Shown here piece by piece: positions 54,672-64,000 of a stretch of 64,000 nt of DNA. Under the pieces are notes generated by a model that saw only the letters and a list, made by a program, of their open reading frames with translations, did no database searches and was not told the origin of the DNA. The stretch spans positions 5,642,001 through 5,706,000 of the forward strand of contig NZ_CP109199.1 of NCBI RefSeq assembly GCF_036250065.1, in the 5' to 3' direction. Both the position numbers and the translations under genes were made by a program. This DNA is from Micromonospora sp. NBC_01699 (GTDB lineage: Bacteria > Actinomycetota > Actinomycetes > Mycobacteriales > Micromonosporaceae). The number at the start of each line of letters is the position of its first letter. The first letter of the stretch is position 1.

Positions 54672-56320
54672 CCGTGACCCAGGACCTGGGGAGCGCGGAG
54701 GCGGCGGCCGGACTCACGGTCCACGGCGCGGAGGCGATCGACGCCTCCGCGCCCGGCTCCACCCGTGCCGCCCTGATCGCCGACGACGCCCCGCGCCGAC
54801 TGGCGGCCAAGGACGCCACCCTGTGGGGGCCGGACGCGCAGGCCGAGGCGACCAAGCGGCTCGGCTGGGTGGACACCCACCAGCGCAGCCGTGAACTCCT
54901 CCCCCAGCTCGCCGAACTCAAGGCCGAACTGGCCGACCTCGACCACGTCGTCCTGGCCGGCATGGGCGGCTCGTCGCTCGCCCCCGAGGTGATCGCCCGC
55001 ACCCTCGGGCGGCCGCTGACCGTACTCGACACCACCGACCCGGGCCAGGTCCGGGCCGCGCTCGGCGACCGGCTGCTGACCACCGTCGTCGTGGTGGCCA
55101 GCAAGTCCGGCTCCACCGTGGAGACCGACAGCCACCGGCGGGCGTACTGGCAGGCGTTCCTGGACGCCGGCCTGACCGAGGCCGAGGCCGGGCGACACTT
55201 CGTCATCGTCACCGACCCCGGCTCGCCGCTGGCCGACACCGCCGCCCAGATGGGCGCCTTCGTCGTACTCGCCGACCCCAACGTCGGCGGCCGGTACTCC
55301 GCGCTGACCGCGTTCGGGCTGGTCCCGTCCGCACTGGCCGGGGTCGAGGTGGTCGAACTGCTCGACCAGGCCGAGGAACTCGCCGGGTCGCTCGCCGGGG
55401 ACAAGGACAACCCCGGCCTCGCGCTCGGCGCCGCGCTCGGCACCGCCGCCACCGGCGGCCGGGACAAGGTCTCGCTGATCTCGGACGGCACCGGCATCGA
55501 AGGGCTCGGCGACTGGGCCGAACAGCTCATCGCCGAGTCGACCGGCAAGGGCGGCGTGGGCATCCTGCCGGTGGTGGTCGAGTCGCCACAGGCGGCCGGC
55601 GCCACCGGGGCGGACGTACTCACCGTCACCTACGGCGGGGCGCTGGCCCCGGGCGCCTCGCCCGGCGCCGGGATCAACCCCCAGTTGGCCGTCAACGGCC
55701 CGCTCGGGGCCCATTTCCTGGCCTGGGAGTACGCCACCGCCCTGGCCGGGGTGGTGCTCGGCATCGACCCGTTCGACCAGCCGAACGTCACCGAGTCCAA
55801 GGAGAACACCAACCGGCTCCTGGCCGCCGGACTGCCGGACGAGGCACCGTCGTTCACCACCGGCGCGATCGAGGTGTACGCACCCGCCGGCACCCCGGGC
55901 GACCTGCCCGGTGTGCTGCGCGGACTGCTCGACGGGCTCGGTCCGGACGGCTACCTGGCCGTGATGGCGTACCTCGACCGGTTCGGTGACGCCGACGCCG
56001 GTCAGGTCCGGCCGCTGCTCGCCGAGACGAGCGGTCGCCCGGTGACCTTCGGTTGGGGACCCCGGTTCCTGCACTCCACCGGCCAGTACCACAAGGGTGG
56101 TCCGCAGGTCGGTTCGTACCTGCAAATCACCGGCGCGGTGGCCGAGGACCTGCCGGTGCCGGGCAAGCCGTACACCTTCGGTGTGCTCCAGGCGGCCCAG
56201 GCCGCCGGCGACCGGCAGGCCCTGGCCGGCCGGGAGCGGCCGGTGCTGCGCCTGCACCTGACCGACCGGGCGGCGGGCCTGCGCCAGCTCCTCGACACGC
56301 TCCGAGAGCTGCGGAGCTGA
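54668..56320 (+). CDS. pgi: glucose-6-phosphate isomerase
   Basis: A 550-residue isomerase linking glycolysis to the pentose phosphate pathway. It has the sugar-phosphate-binding sites '[13 protein letters not shown]' and '[11 protein letters not shown]', the catalytic region '[13 protein letters not shown]' and a C-terminal SIS domain. It belongs to the actinobacterial Pgi type found in tkt-tal clusters. GTG 54668 overlaps the tal stop; zwf follows by 34 nt. Confidence 0.94.
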   Translation: MTVTQDLGSAEAAAGLTVHGAEAIDASAPGSTRAALIADDAPRRLAAKDATLWGPDAQAEATKRLGWVDTHQRSRELLPQLAELKAELADLDHVVLAGMGGSSLAPEVIARTLGRPLTVLDTTDPGQVRAALGDRLLTTVVVVASKSGSTVETDSHRRAYWQAFLDAGLTEAEAGRHFVIVTDPGSPLADTAAQMGAFVVLADPNVGGRYSALTAFGLVPSALAGVEVVELLDQAEELAGSLAGDKDNPGLALGAALGTAATGGRDKVSLISDGTGIEGLGDWAEQLIAESTGKGGVGILPVVVESPQAAGATGADVLTVTYGGALAPGASPGAGINPQLAVNGPLGAHFLAWEYATALAGVVLGIDPFDQPNVTESKENTNRLLAAGLPDEAPSFTTGAIEVYAPAGTPGDLPGVLRGLLDGLGPDGYLAVMAYLDRFGDADAGQVRPLLAETSGRPVTFGWGPRFLHSTGQYHKGGPQVGSYLQITGAVAEDLPVPGKPYTFGVLQAAQAAGDRQALAGRERPVLRLHLTDRAAGLRQLLDTLRELRS

Positions 56321-56354
56321 GATGGGTCCGGGGTTGAGCAATGAGGGGGACACC

Positions 56355-57869
56355 GTGAATCCGCTGCGCGATCCGCAGGACCGGCGGCTGCCGCGGATCC
56401 CGGAACCGTGCGCCATGGTGATCTTCGGCGTGACGGGTGACCTGGCCCAGAAGAAGCTGATTCCGGCCGTGTACGACCTGGCCAACCGGGGGCTGCTGCC
56501 GCCGGGCTTCGTGGTGCTCGGCTTCGCCCGCCGGGACTGGGGGGACGGCGACTTCGAGTCGCTGGCCTACCAGGCCGCCCGCAAGGGTGCCCGTACGCCC
56601 TGGCGGGACGAGGTCTGGTCCCGGCTCGCCGGCAACATCAAGTTCGTCGGCGGCTCGTTCGACGACGACGAGGCGTTCGACTCCCTCGCCGAGACCCTGG
56701 ACGAACTGCGCAGTACCCACGGGATCGCCGGCAACGCGGCGTTCTACTTCTCCATCCCACCCGCCGCCTTTCCGGTGGTGCTCAAGCAGCTCGCCCGGAC
56801 CGGAATGGCCGACAACGCCAAGTCCGGCGGCTGGCGGCGGGTGGTGGTGGAGAAGCCGTTCGGCTCCGACCTGCCGTCGGCGAAGTCGCTCAACGACCTC
56901 GTCGACGACGTCTTCACCCGTGAGGACGTGTTCCGCATCGACCACTACCTGGGCAAGGAAACCGTCCAGAACATCATGGCGCTGCGGTTCGCGAACAACC
57001 TGTTCGAACCGCTGTGGAACTCCAAGTACGTCGACTCGGTCCAGATCACCATGGCCGAGGACGTCGGCATCGGCTCCCGCGCCGGCTTCTACGACGCGGC
57101 CGGCGCCGCCCGTGACGTACTCCAGAACCACCTGTTGCAGTTGCTCGCCCTGGTGGCGATGGAGGAACCGACCAGCTTCGACGCCGCCGAGATCCGGGCC
57201 GAGAAGCTCAAGGTGCTGCGCGCGATCACCGTCCCCAAGGACGTCTCCACCGGCACCGTACGCGGGCAGTACCTGCCCGGTTGGGTGGCCGGCCAGCGCG
57301 CGGTCGGCTACCTGGAGGAGAAGGACATCCCACCGGACTCGACCACCGAGTCGTACGTCGCGGTGCGGCTGGGTATCCAGAACCGGCGCTGGGCCGAGGT
57401 GCCGTTCTACATCCGGGCCGGCAAGCGGCTGCCCCGCCGGGTCACCGAGGTGGCCATCATCTTCAAGCGGGCACCGCACCTGCCGTTCAACGCCACCGAC
57501 ATGGAGATGCTCGGCAACAACCAGCTCGTCGTACGGGTCCAGCCGGACGAGGGCGTGGTGCTGAAGTTCGGCGCCAAGGTGCCCGGCACCACGATGGAGG
57601 TTCGCGACATCGCGATGGACTTCCAGTACGGCGAGGCGTTCACCGAGTCCAGCCCGGAGGCGTACGAGCGACTGGTGCTCGACGTGCTCATCGGGGACCG
57701 GACGCTCTTCCCGGACGCGGCCGAGGTGGAGCAGAGCTGGCAGGTCATCGACCCGCTCGAAGCCGCCTGGCGGGGCACCCGGCCGGAGCCGTACCGGGCC
57801 GGCGAGTGGGGGCCCAGGGCGGCCGACGAGATGCTGGAACGAGAGGGCCGGGCATGGCGGCGGGCGTGA
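56355..57869 (+). CDS. zwf: glucose-6-phosphate 1-dehydrogenase
   Basis: A 504-residue NADP-dependent dehydrogenase, first step of the oxidative pentose phosphate pathway. It has the nucleotide motif 'IFGVTGDLAQKKL' and the substrate-binding 'RIDHYLGKETVQNIMALRFA'. GTG 56355, behind GAGGGGG, gives the family N-terminus NPLRDPQDRRLPRIPEP; an ATG 11 codons earlier is possible. It is followed by its assembly factor opcA. Confidence 0.96.
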   Translation: MNPLRDPQDRRLPRIPEPCAMVIFGVTGDLAQKKLIPAVYDLANRGLLPPGFVVLGFARRDWGDGDFESLAYQAARKGARTPWRDEVWSRLAGNIKFVGGSFDDDEAFDSLAETLDELRSTHGIAGNAAFYFSIPPAAFPVVLKQLARTGMADNAKSGGWRRVVVEKPFGSDLPSAKSLNDLVDDVFTREDVFRIDHYLGKETVQNIMALRFANNLFEPLWNSKYVDSVQITMAEDVGIGSRAGFYDAAGAARDVLQNHLLQLLALVAMEEPTSFDAAEIRAEKLKVLRAITVPKDVSTGTVRGQYLPGWVAGQRAVGYLEEKDIPPDSTTESYVAVRLGIQNRRWAEVPFYIRAGKRLPRRVTEVAIIFKRAPHLPFNATDMEMLGNNQLVVRVQPDEGVVLKFGAKVPGTTMEVRDIAMDFQYGEAFTESSPEAYERLVLDVLIGDRTLFPDAAEVEQSWQVIDPLEAAWRGTRPEPYRAGEWGPRAADEMLEREGRAWRRA

Positions 57870-57909
57870 GCGTGCGTGGCCGGTTCGGCGAGCAGACCAG
57901 GAGGCTCCT

Positions 57910-58953
57910 TTGATCGGCCTATGGGACACCACCGGTAACGAGGTGGTCAAGGCGTTGGCCGCCGAGCGGCGCAGTGCCGGCGGCGTGGCCAGCGGCATGG
58001 CGCTCACGTTGATCGTGGTGGTGGACGAGAAGCGGGTCCGGGAGGCCGAGGCGGCGGCCACCATCGCCGCCGCCGCCCACCCGTGCCGGCTGCTGGTCGT
58101 GGTCCGCTCGGACGTCGAGCGGGAGCAGAGCCGGCTGGACGCGGAGATCGTCGTGGGCGGCCGACTCGGGCCGTGCGAGGCCGTGGTGATGCGGATGTAC
58201 GGCCGGCTGGCGCTGCACGCCGAGTCGGTGGTGATGCCGCTGCTGGTGCCGGACGTACCGGTGGTCACCTGGTGGCACAGCGAGCCGCCGTCGCAGATCG
58301 CGAACGATTTCCTCGGCGTGGTCGCCGACCGGCGGATCACCGACGCCGCCCAGGCGATCAACCCGATCGACGCCCTGCGCCAGCGGGCCCGGGACTACGC
58401 CCCCGGCGACACCGACCTGGCCTGGACCCGGATCACCCCGTGGCGCACCCTGGTCGCCGGTGCGTTCGACACCACCGCGGCCCGGGTCACCGAGGCCACC
58501 GTGGTGGCACCGAGCACCGACCCGACCGCGGCCCTCATGATCGGCTGGCTGACTGCCCGGCTCGGGATCGAGCCGCGGTGGCAGGACACCAACGACTACG
58601 CCCGGATGCGCTCGGTGGAGCTCGACTGCGCCAACGGCGACCGGCTGGTGCTCACCCGGGAGAACAACACCGCGATCTTCGAACGGACCGGGCAGGCCGA
58701 CCGGCACCTCCCGCTGACCCGTCGCCCGCTCGGTGACGAGCTGGCCGAGGAGTTGCGGCGGCTCGACGCGGACCAGATCTACGCCCAGGCGCTGAGCGCG
58801 TCCACGGGCCTCACCGGCCTGGACGACCGGCCGGGCCAGCGGGTGCACATCTGGAACGACCCGACCGCCGCGCGGCGTGCGGCCGTACCGGCCGGTGCGC
58901 CGGGCAGCACCCCGGTGGCGGCACCGGCCGGATCCGGTGGGCCGGCACAGTGA
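57910..58953 (+). CDS. opcA: OpcA, glucose-6-phosphate dehydrogenase assembly protein
   Basis: A 347-residue protein needed for active G6PDH multimers in actinobacteria and cyanobacteria. It has 'MALTLIVVV', 'HPCRLLVVVRSD' and 'VPVVTWWHSEPP'. The start is an unusual TTG (57910), decided by a perfect AGGAGG at 57899-57904 with 5-nt spacing. The stop overlaps the pgl GTG (GTGA), so the three oxidative-branch genes are coupled. Confidence 0.93.
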   Translation: MIGLWDTTGNEVVKALAAERRSAGGVASGMALTLIVVVDEKRVREAEAAATIAAAAHPCRLLVVVRSDVEREQSRLDAEIVVGGRLGPCEAVVMRMYGRLALHAESVVMPLLVPDVPVVTWWHSEPPSQIANDFLGVVADRRITDAAQAINPIDALRQRARDYAPGDTDLAWTRITPWRTLVAGAFDTTAARVTEATVVAPSTDPTAALMIGWLTARLGIEPRWQDTNDYARMRSVELDCANGDRLVLTRENNTAIFERTGQADRHLPLTRRPLGDELAEELRRLDADQIYAQALSASTGLTGLDDRPGQRVHIWNDPTAARRAAVPAGAPGSTPVAAPAGSGGPAQ

Positions 58954-59720
58954 GCGAAACCGCTGTGGAGGTGCACGCCGACCCGGCCGTACTCGCCCAG
59001 GTGGTGGCGGCCCGGTTGGTGGTCAAGCTGATCGACGCGCAGGCCGACCGGGGTGCGGCCGGGGTGGTGCTGACCGGGGGACGGATCGCCGCGGCGGTCT
59101 TCCTCGCGGTGCGGGACCTGCCGGCCCGGGACGCGGTCGACTGGTCCCGGGTCGACGTCTGGTGGGGCGACGAACGCTTCCTGCCGTCCGGTCACCCGGA
59201 ACGCAACGAGACCCAGGCGCGGGCGGCGCTGCTCGACACGCTGCCGCTGGACCCGCACCGGGTGCACCCGATGCCACCGTCGGACGGCCCGGACGGGCCC
59301 GACCCGGAGGCGGCGGCGGCCCGGTACGCCGAGACCCTGGCCGCCGCGGCCAGGCCCGGTACGGCCTCGCTGCCCCACTTCGACGTGCTGATGCTCGGCG
59401 TGGGTGAGGACGGTCACGTCGCCTCGGTCTTCCCGGAGCATCCGGTGGGTTACGAGACCCGTCCGGTCAGCGCGGTCCGGGGCAGCCCGAAACCGCCGCC
59501 GATCCGGATCACGCTCACCCTGCCGGCGATCAACACGGCCGAGGAGGTCTGGCTGGTGGCGGGCGGGGCCGACAAGGCACGGGCGGTCGGCATGGCGCTG
59601 GCCGGCGCCGGACCGCTCCAGTTGCCGGCGGCCGGCGTACACGGAGTGGAGCGCACCCGGTGGCTGTTGGACCGGGCGGCGGCGACCGAGGTCAAGCCGA
59701 CCTTCCGCAGCCTGCGCTGA
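58950..59720 (+). CDS. pgl: 6-phosphogluconolactonase
   Basis: A 256-residue enzyme hydrolysing the lactone made by Zwf. It has 'LTGGRIAAAVF', 'VWWGDERFLPSGHPERNE' and the active-site signature 'LGVGEDGHVASVFPEH'. GTG 58950 overlaps the opcA stop. The stop codon is the first base triplet of a 20-bp tandem repeat, so the repeat begins at the very end of the gene. Confidence 0.95.
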   Translation: MSETAVEVHADPAVLAQVVAARLVVKLIDAQADRGAAGVVLTGGRIAAAVFLAVRDLPARDAVDWSRVDVWWGDERFLPSGHPERNETQARAALLDTLPLDPHRVHPMPPSDGPDGPDPEAAAARYAETLAAAARPGTASLPHFDVLMLGVGEDGHVASVFPEHPVGYETRPVSAVRGSPKPPPIRITLTLPAINTAEEVWLVAGGADKARAVGMALAGAGPLQLPAAGVHGVERTRWLLDRAAATEVKPTFRSLR

Positions 59721-59818
59721 ACGAACCCGGCCTGTACCGAACGAACGCGGCCTGTACCGAACGAACGCGGCCTGTACCGAACGAACGCGGCCTGTACCGA
59801 ACGAACATGGCCTGTACT
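59719..59818. repeat. 20-bp tandem repeat, 5 copies
   Basis: The unit GAACGAACGCGGCCTGTACC starts at 59719, 59739, 59759, 59779 and 59799. Copies 2-4 are identical, while copies 1 and 5 differ at one and three bases, and a degenerate sixth follows. The pgl stop codon overlaps the first copy. It is non-coding and close to a terminator hairpin. Confidence 0.9.
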
Positions 59819-59831
59819 GGACGAACCGGCA

Positions 59832-59867
59832 CGGCCGGGCCCGACGGTTGTTACCGGGGCCCGGCCG
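59832..59867. terminator. terminator hairpin after pgl
   Basis: An 11-bp GC stem, CGGCCGGGCCC (59832-59842) with GGGCCCGGCCG (59857-59867), extended by weaker outer pairing, between convergent pgl and rbpA. Confidence 0.75.
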
Positions 59868-59965
59868 TTGTGCCGACGAGGTGTCCGCCCGCGACCGGGT
59901 GGCGGTTCCCCGGGGCGGTCGATCGGTGGCCGCCGCGACCGGGTAGCGGTGCCTGCGGCGGTCGG

Positions 59966-60304
59966 TCAGTGCTCGCCACGACGGCGACGCAGCGCGGCGA
60001 GCGCCTCGTCGAGCAGGGCGGCACCGTCGGCGTCGCTGCGCCGTTCCTTCACGTATGCCAGGTGGGACTTGTGCGGCTCGGCCCGGAGCCGACCCGGCGG
60101 GTTGTGCACGTCCTGCCCGGCGGGCTGGCCGCAGTGCGGGCAGTCCCAGGTCTCCGGCGGGTCCACCTCGGCGGCCAGCAGGATCTCCACCATGTGCGCG
60201 TTGGCGCACCAGTAGGTGACCGGGCGGCGGGGGGCCGGCTCGGTCCGGCCGGTCGGGCGGGCCGGACCGGCGCCGACCCTGGTGCCACGGATAGCGCTGC
60301 TCAC
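59966..60304 (-). CDS. rbpA: RNA polymerase-binding protein RbpA
   Basis: A 112-residue transcription factor that binds RNA polymerase and group 1/2 sigma factors and stabilises open complexes. The zinc-binding core is 'TYWCANAHMVEI' with 'WDCPHCGQPAG', and the C-terminal sigma-interacting helix is 'DEALAALRRRRGE'. GTG 60304 has AGGAG 8 nt upstream and gives the family start SSAIRGTRVG. It is monocistronic. Confidence 0.95.
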   Translation of the reverse strand: MSSAIRGTRVGAGPARPTGRTEPAPRRPVTYWCANAHMVEILLAAEVDPPETWDCPHCGQPAGQDVHNPPGRLRAEPHKSHLAYVKERRSDADGAALLDEALAALRRRRGEH

Positions 60305-60381
60305 GCTGCTCGCTCCTGTCGTCGGAGTGGAACCACCACCGGTGCGGTGGCGGCGTGTTGCGACGCGGTGCGACAAAACGG

Positions 60382-60415
60382 CTGCGCGCGGCCCGTTGGT
60401 ACGGACCGCGCGCAG
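60382..60415. terminator. terminator hairpin after secG
   Basis: CTGCGCGCGGCCCGT (60382-60396) pairs with 60401-60415 at 14 of 15 positions, with a TGGT loop. It ends the gap-pgk-tpiA-secG operon on the minus strand. Confidence 0.8.
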
Positions 60416-60439
60416 ATGTTGCGAGTTGCGGTAGGCAGG

Positions 60440-60697
60440 TCAGCTGGTCATCGCGAGCTTGAGCCAGAGGCCCAAGCCGACAATGCAGGCAAACCAGACA
60501 ACGCCCACCAGAACCGTATAACGGTCGAGGTTCTTCTCCGCCACCGACGAGCCGGCCAGGCTGGAGCTCACCCCGCCGCCGAACATGCTCGACAACCCGC
60601 CGCCCTTGCCGCGGTGCAGCAGGATCAGCATGGTGAGCAGCACGCTCGTGATGACCAGCAACACGATCAACGTGTATGCGAACTGGATCGGAAGCAT
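60440..60697 (-). CDS. secG: SecG, preprotein translocase subunit
   Basis: An 85-residue membrane protein with two helices (about residues 5-25 and 60-80) and the signature 'LLHRGKGGGLSSMFGGGVSS' between them. It assists SecYEG-mediated export. It lies 48 nt after tpiA, the conserved actinobacterial order. A GACGGGCCCGTC palindrome lies in that gap. Confidence 0.95.
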   Translation of the reverse strand: MLPIQFAYTLIVLLVITSVLLTMLILLHRGKGGGLSSMFGGGVSSSLAGSSVAEKNLDRYTVLVGVVWFACIVGLGLWLKLAMTS

Positions 60698-60745
60698 GGT
60701 AAGGGTCAGTCCTCTCGTGACGGGCCCGTCAACAATAGCGGCCGG

Positions 60746-61536
60746 CTATACGTTGATGTGCTCCGGGAACCGGCAGATTTTAGCGAACTCCTCGGCGTCC
60801 AGGCTCGCCCCACCGACCAGGGCACCGTCCACGTCCGGCTGGGCCATGATAGCCGCGATGTTGGACGACTTCACCGAACCGCCGTAGAGGACCCGTACCT
60901 GGTCCGCGGTGGCCTGGCCGAACGTCTCGGAGATCCGCTGACGCACCGCGCCACAGACCTCCTGGGCGTTCTCCGGGGTCGCCGTCTTGCCGGTGCCGAT
61001 CGCCCAGACCGGCTCGTACGCGACCACCACCTGCGCCACCTGCTCCGGGGTGAGCCCGGACAGGGCGGCGTCGAGCTGCTCGCAGCAGTGCGTCACGTGC
61101 CGGGACTCCTCGCGGACGTCCAGGCCCTCGCCGATGCACAGGATCGGCGTGATCTCACTGCCCAGCGCGGCCACCACCTTGGCGTTGACCAGGGCGTCGT
61201 CCTCGTGGTGGTAGGCCCGCCGCTCGGAGTGCCCGACCACCACGTACTGGCAGCCGAGCTTGCTCAGCATCGGCCCGGAGATGTCCCCGGTGTACGCCCC
61301 CGGCGGGTACGGCGACAGGTCCTGCGCGCCGTAGCCGAGCAGCAGCTTGTCGCCCTCGATCGCCGTCTGCACGCTGCGCAGGTCGGTGAACGGCGGCAGG
61401 ACCACCGCTTCGACGTCGGTGAGCTGCTGGACGTTCAACCGGAACGCCAGGTCCTGGACCAGCTTGTTGGCCTCGAAGTGGTTCAGGTTCATCTTCCAGT
61501 TGCCGGCCATCAGGGGCCGACGTACCGACGTTGCCA

Positions 61537-61537
<1 letters not shown>
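60746..61537 (-). CDS. tpiA: triosephosphate isomerase
   Basis: A 263-residue TIM-barrel enzyme of glycolysis. The catalytic Lys is in '[10 protein letters not shown]', the electrophilic His in '[11 protein letters not shown]' and the base Glu in '[17 protein letters not shown]'. ATG 61537 overlaps the pgk stop by one base (TGATG); the open frame's preceding TTG is not needed. Confidence 0.96.
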
Positions 61538-63770
<2,233 letters not shown>

Positions 63771-63819
63771 TCAGCCCGATCGCCGTCGGAAGTGTGCGCG
63801 CCGACCGCAGGAGTCGGCC

Positions 63820-63835
63820 GCCGATAGTTATCGGC
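63820..63835. promoter_or_regulatory. inverted repeat in the gap promoter region
   Basis: GCCGATAGTTATCGGC has perfect 7-bp arms and a 2-nt centre, 83 bp before the gap start codon. A candidate operator. The remaining 165 bases to the end of the window hold no gene I can support. Confidence 0.45.
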
Positions 63836-64000
63836 CACCCCGCCGCGGTCCGAGGACCTGACCGCCCGAGGCGGTGAATACGGCGCGAGTAACCGGTTCC
63901 GGCCCCGTCGCCGTACGCTCGGTACCTTATCGGAGCGGACGGGGCGTCGTTGCGTCGGGGCGTAAACCCACCACCGCCGAGGGACGATCCGGGCACTGTC

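Overview
The window is chromosomal DNA of a high-GC actinomycete, most likely family Micromonosporaceae (Micromonospora-like). The evidence is third-position GC, many GTG and some TTG starts, genes that are actinobacterial hallmarks (rbpA, opcA, acVLRF1, DUF2630, a SufR-led suf operon, ctaA and ctaB) and gene order typical of that family. I see no rRNA, tRNA, CRISPR array, insertion sequence or prophage. Gene density is high and most intergenic gaps are short.

Layout. 1-9.0 kb: a PH-domain membrane protein, a hotdog thioesterase, an MBL-fold hydrolase, a PfkB sugar kinase, a secreted AA10 polysaccharide monooxygenase, asparagine synthetase and aminopeptidase P. 9.1-13.0 kb: a PadR regulator with a membrane partner, an NlpC/P60-like protein divergent from a 56-residue membrane protein, a 98-bp tandem repeat and a secreted C39-like protein. 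13.2-20.1 kb: aconitase, a secreted S1 protease and a two-gene pectate lyase operon behind a promoter with a perfect 18-bp operator. 20.2-25.7 kb: a class A PBP, DUF2630, a RIO kinase, a HAD hydrolase and a nitrilase-family amidohydrolase. 25.8-29.6 kb: an AcnR-like TetR regulator, then two membrane proteins with Gly/Cys tails, a DUF692 (MNIO) enzyme and a small partner protein. 29.6-37.8 kb: an atypical SDR, a Mug-type glycosylase, an ABC exporter, an enoyl-CoA hydratase, an HTH protein, an ABC-F protein behind an attenuator-like leader, and acVLRF1. 37.9-41.2 kb: a secreted penicillin-acylase-family protein. 41.3-48.1 kb: the suf operon (sufR-B-D-Rieske-C-S-U-T). 48.2-51.1 kb: ctaA and ctaB (heme A). 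51.3-59.7 kb: tkt-tal-pgi-zwf-opcA-pgl (pentose phosphate pathway). 60.0-63.7 kb: rbpA, then gap-pgk-tpiA-secG.

How the genes fit together. The right half is a central-carbon and redox block: lower glycolysis, the pentose phosphate pathway, Fe-S assembly that supplies aconitase and other enzymes, and heme A synthesis. The left half carries extracellular polymer degradation (LPMO, pectate lyases, protease, acylase), fitting a soil saprophyte.

The three most interesting signals are these. (1) The 26.5-29.6 kb cluster has a DUF692/MNIO enzyme next to two duplicated membrane proteins whose only cysteines lie in poly-glycine C-terminal tails, which are plausible modification substrates. (2) A 20-bp near-palindrome is shared by the promoters of acnA and of the AcnR-like gene more than 12 kb away. 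(3) A leaderless 6-codon minigene has its stop codon inside a long hairpin just upstream of the ABC-F gene, which looks like ribosome-mediated attenuation. Many genes also carry a TAnnnT -10 box only 6-7 nt before the start codon, pointing to widespread leaderless transcription.
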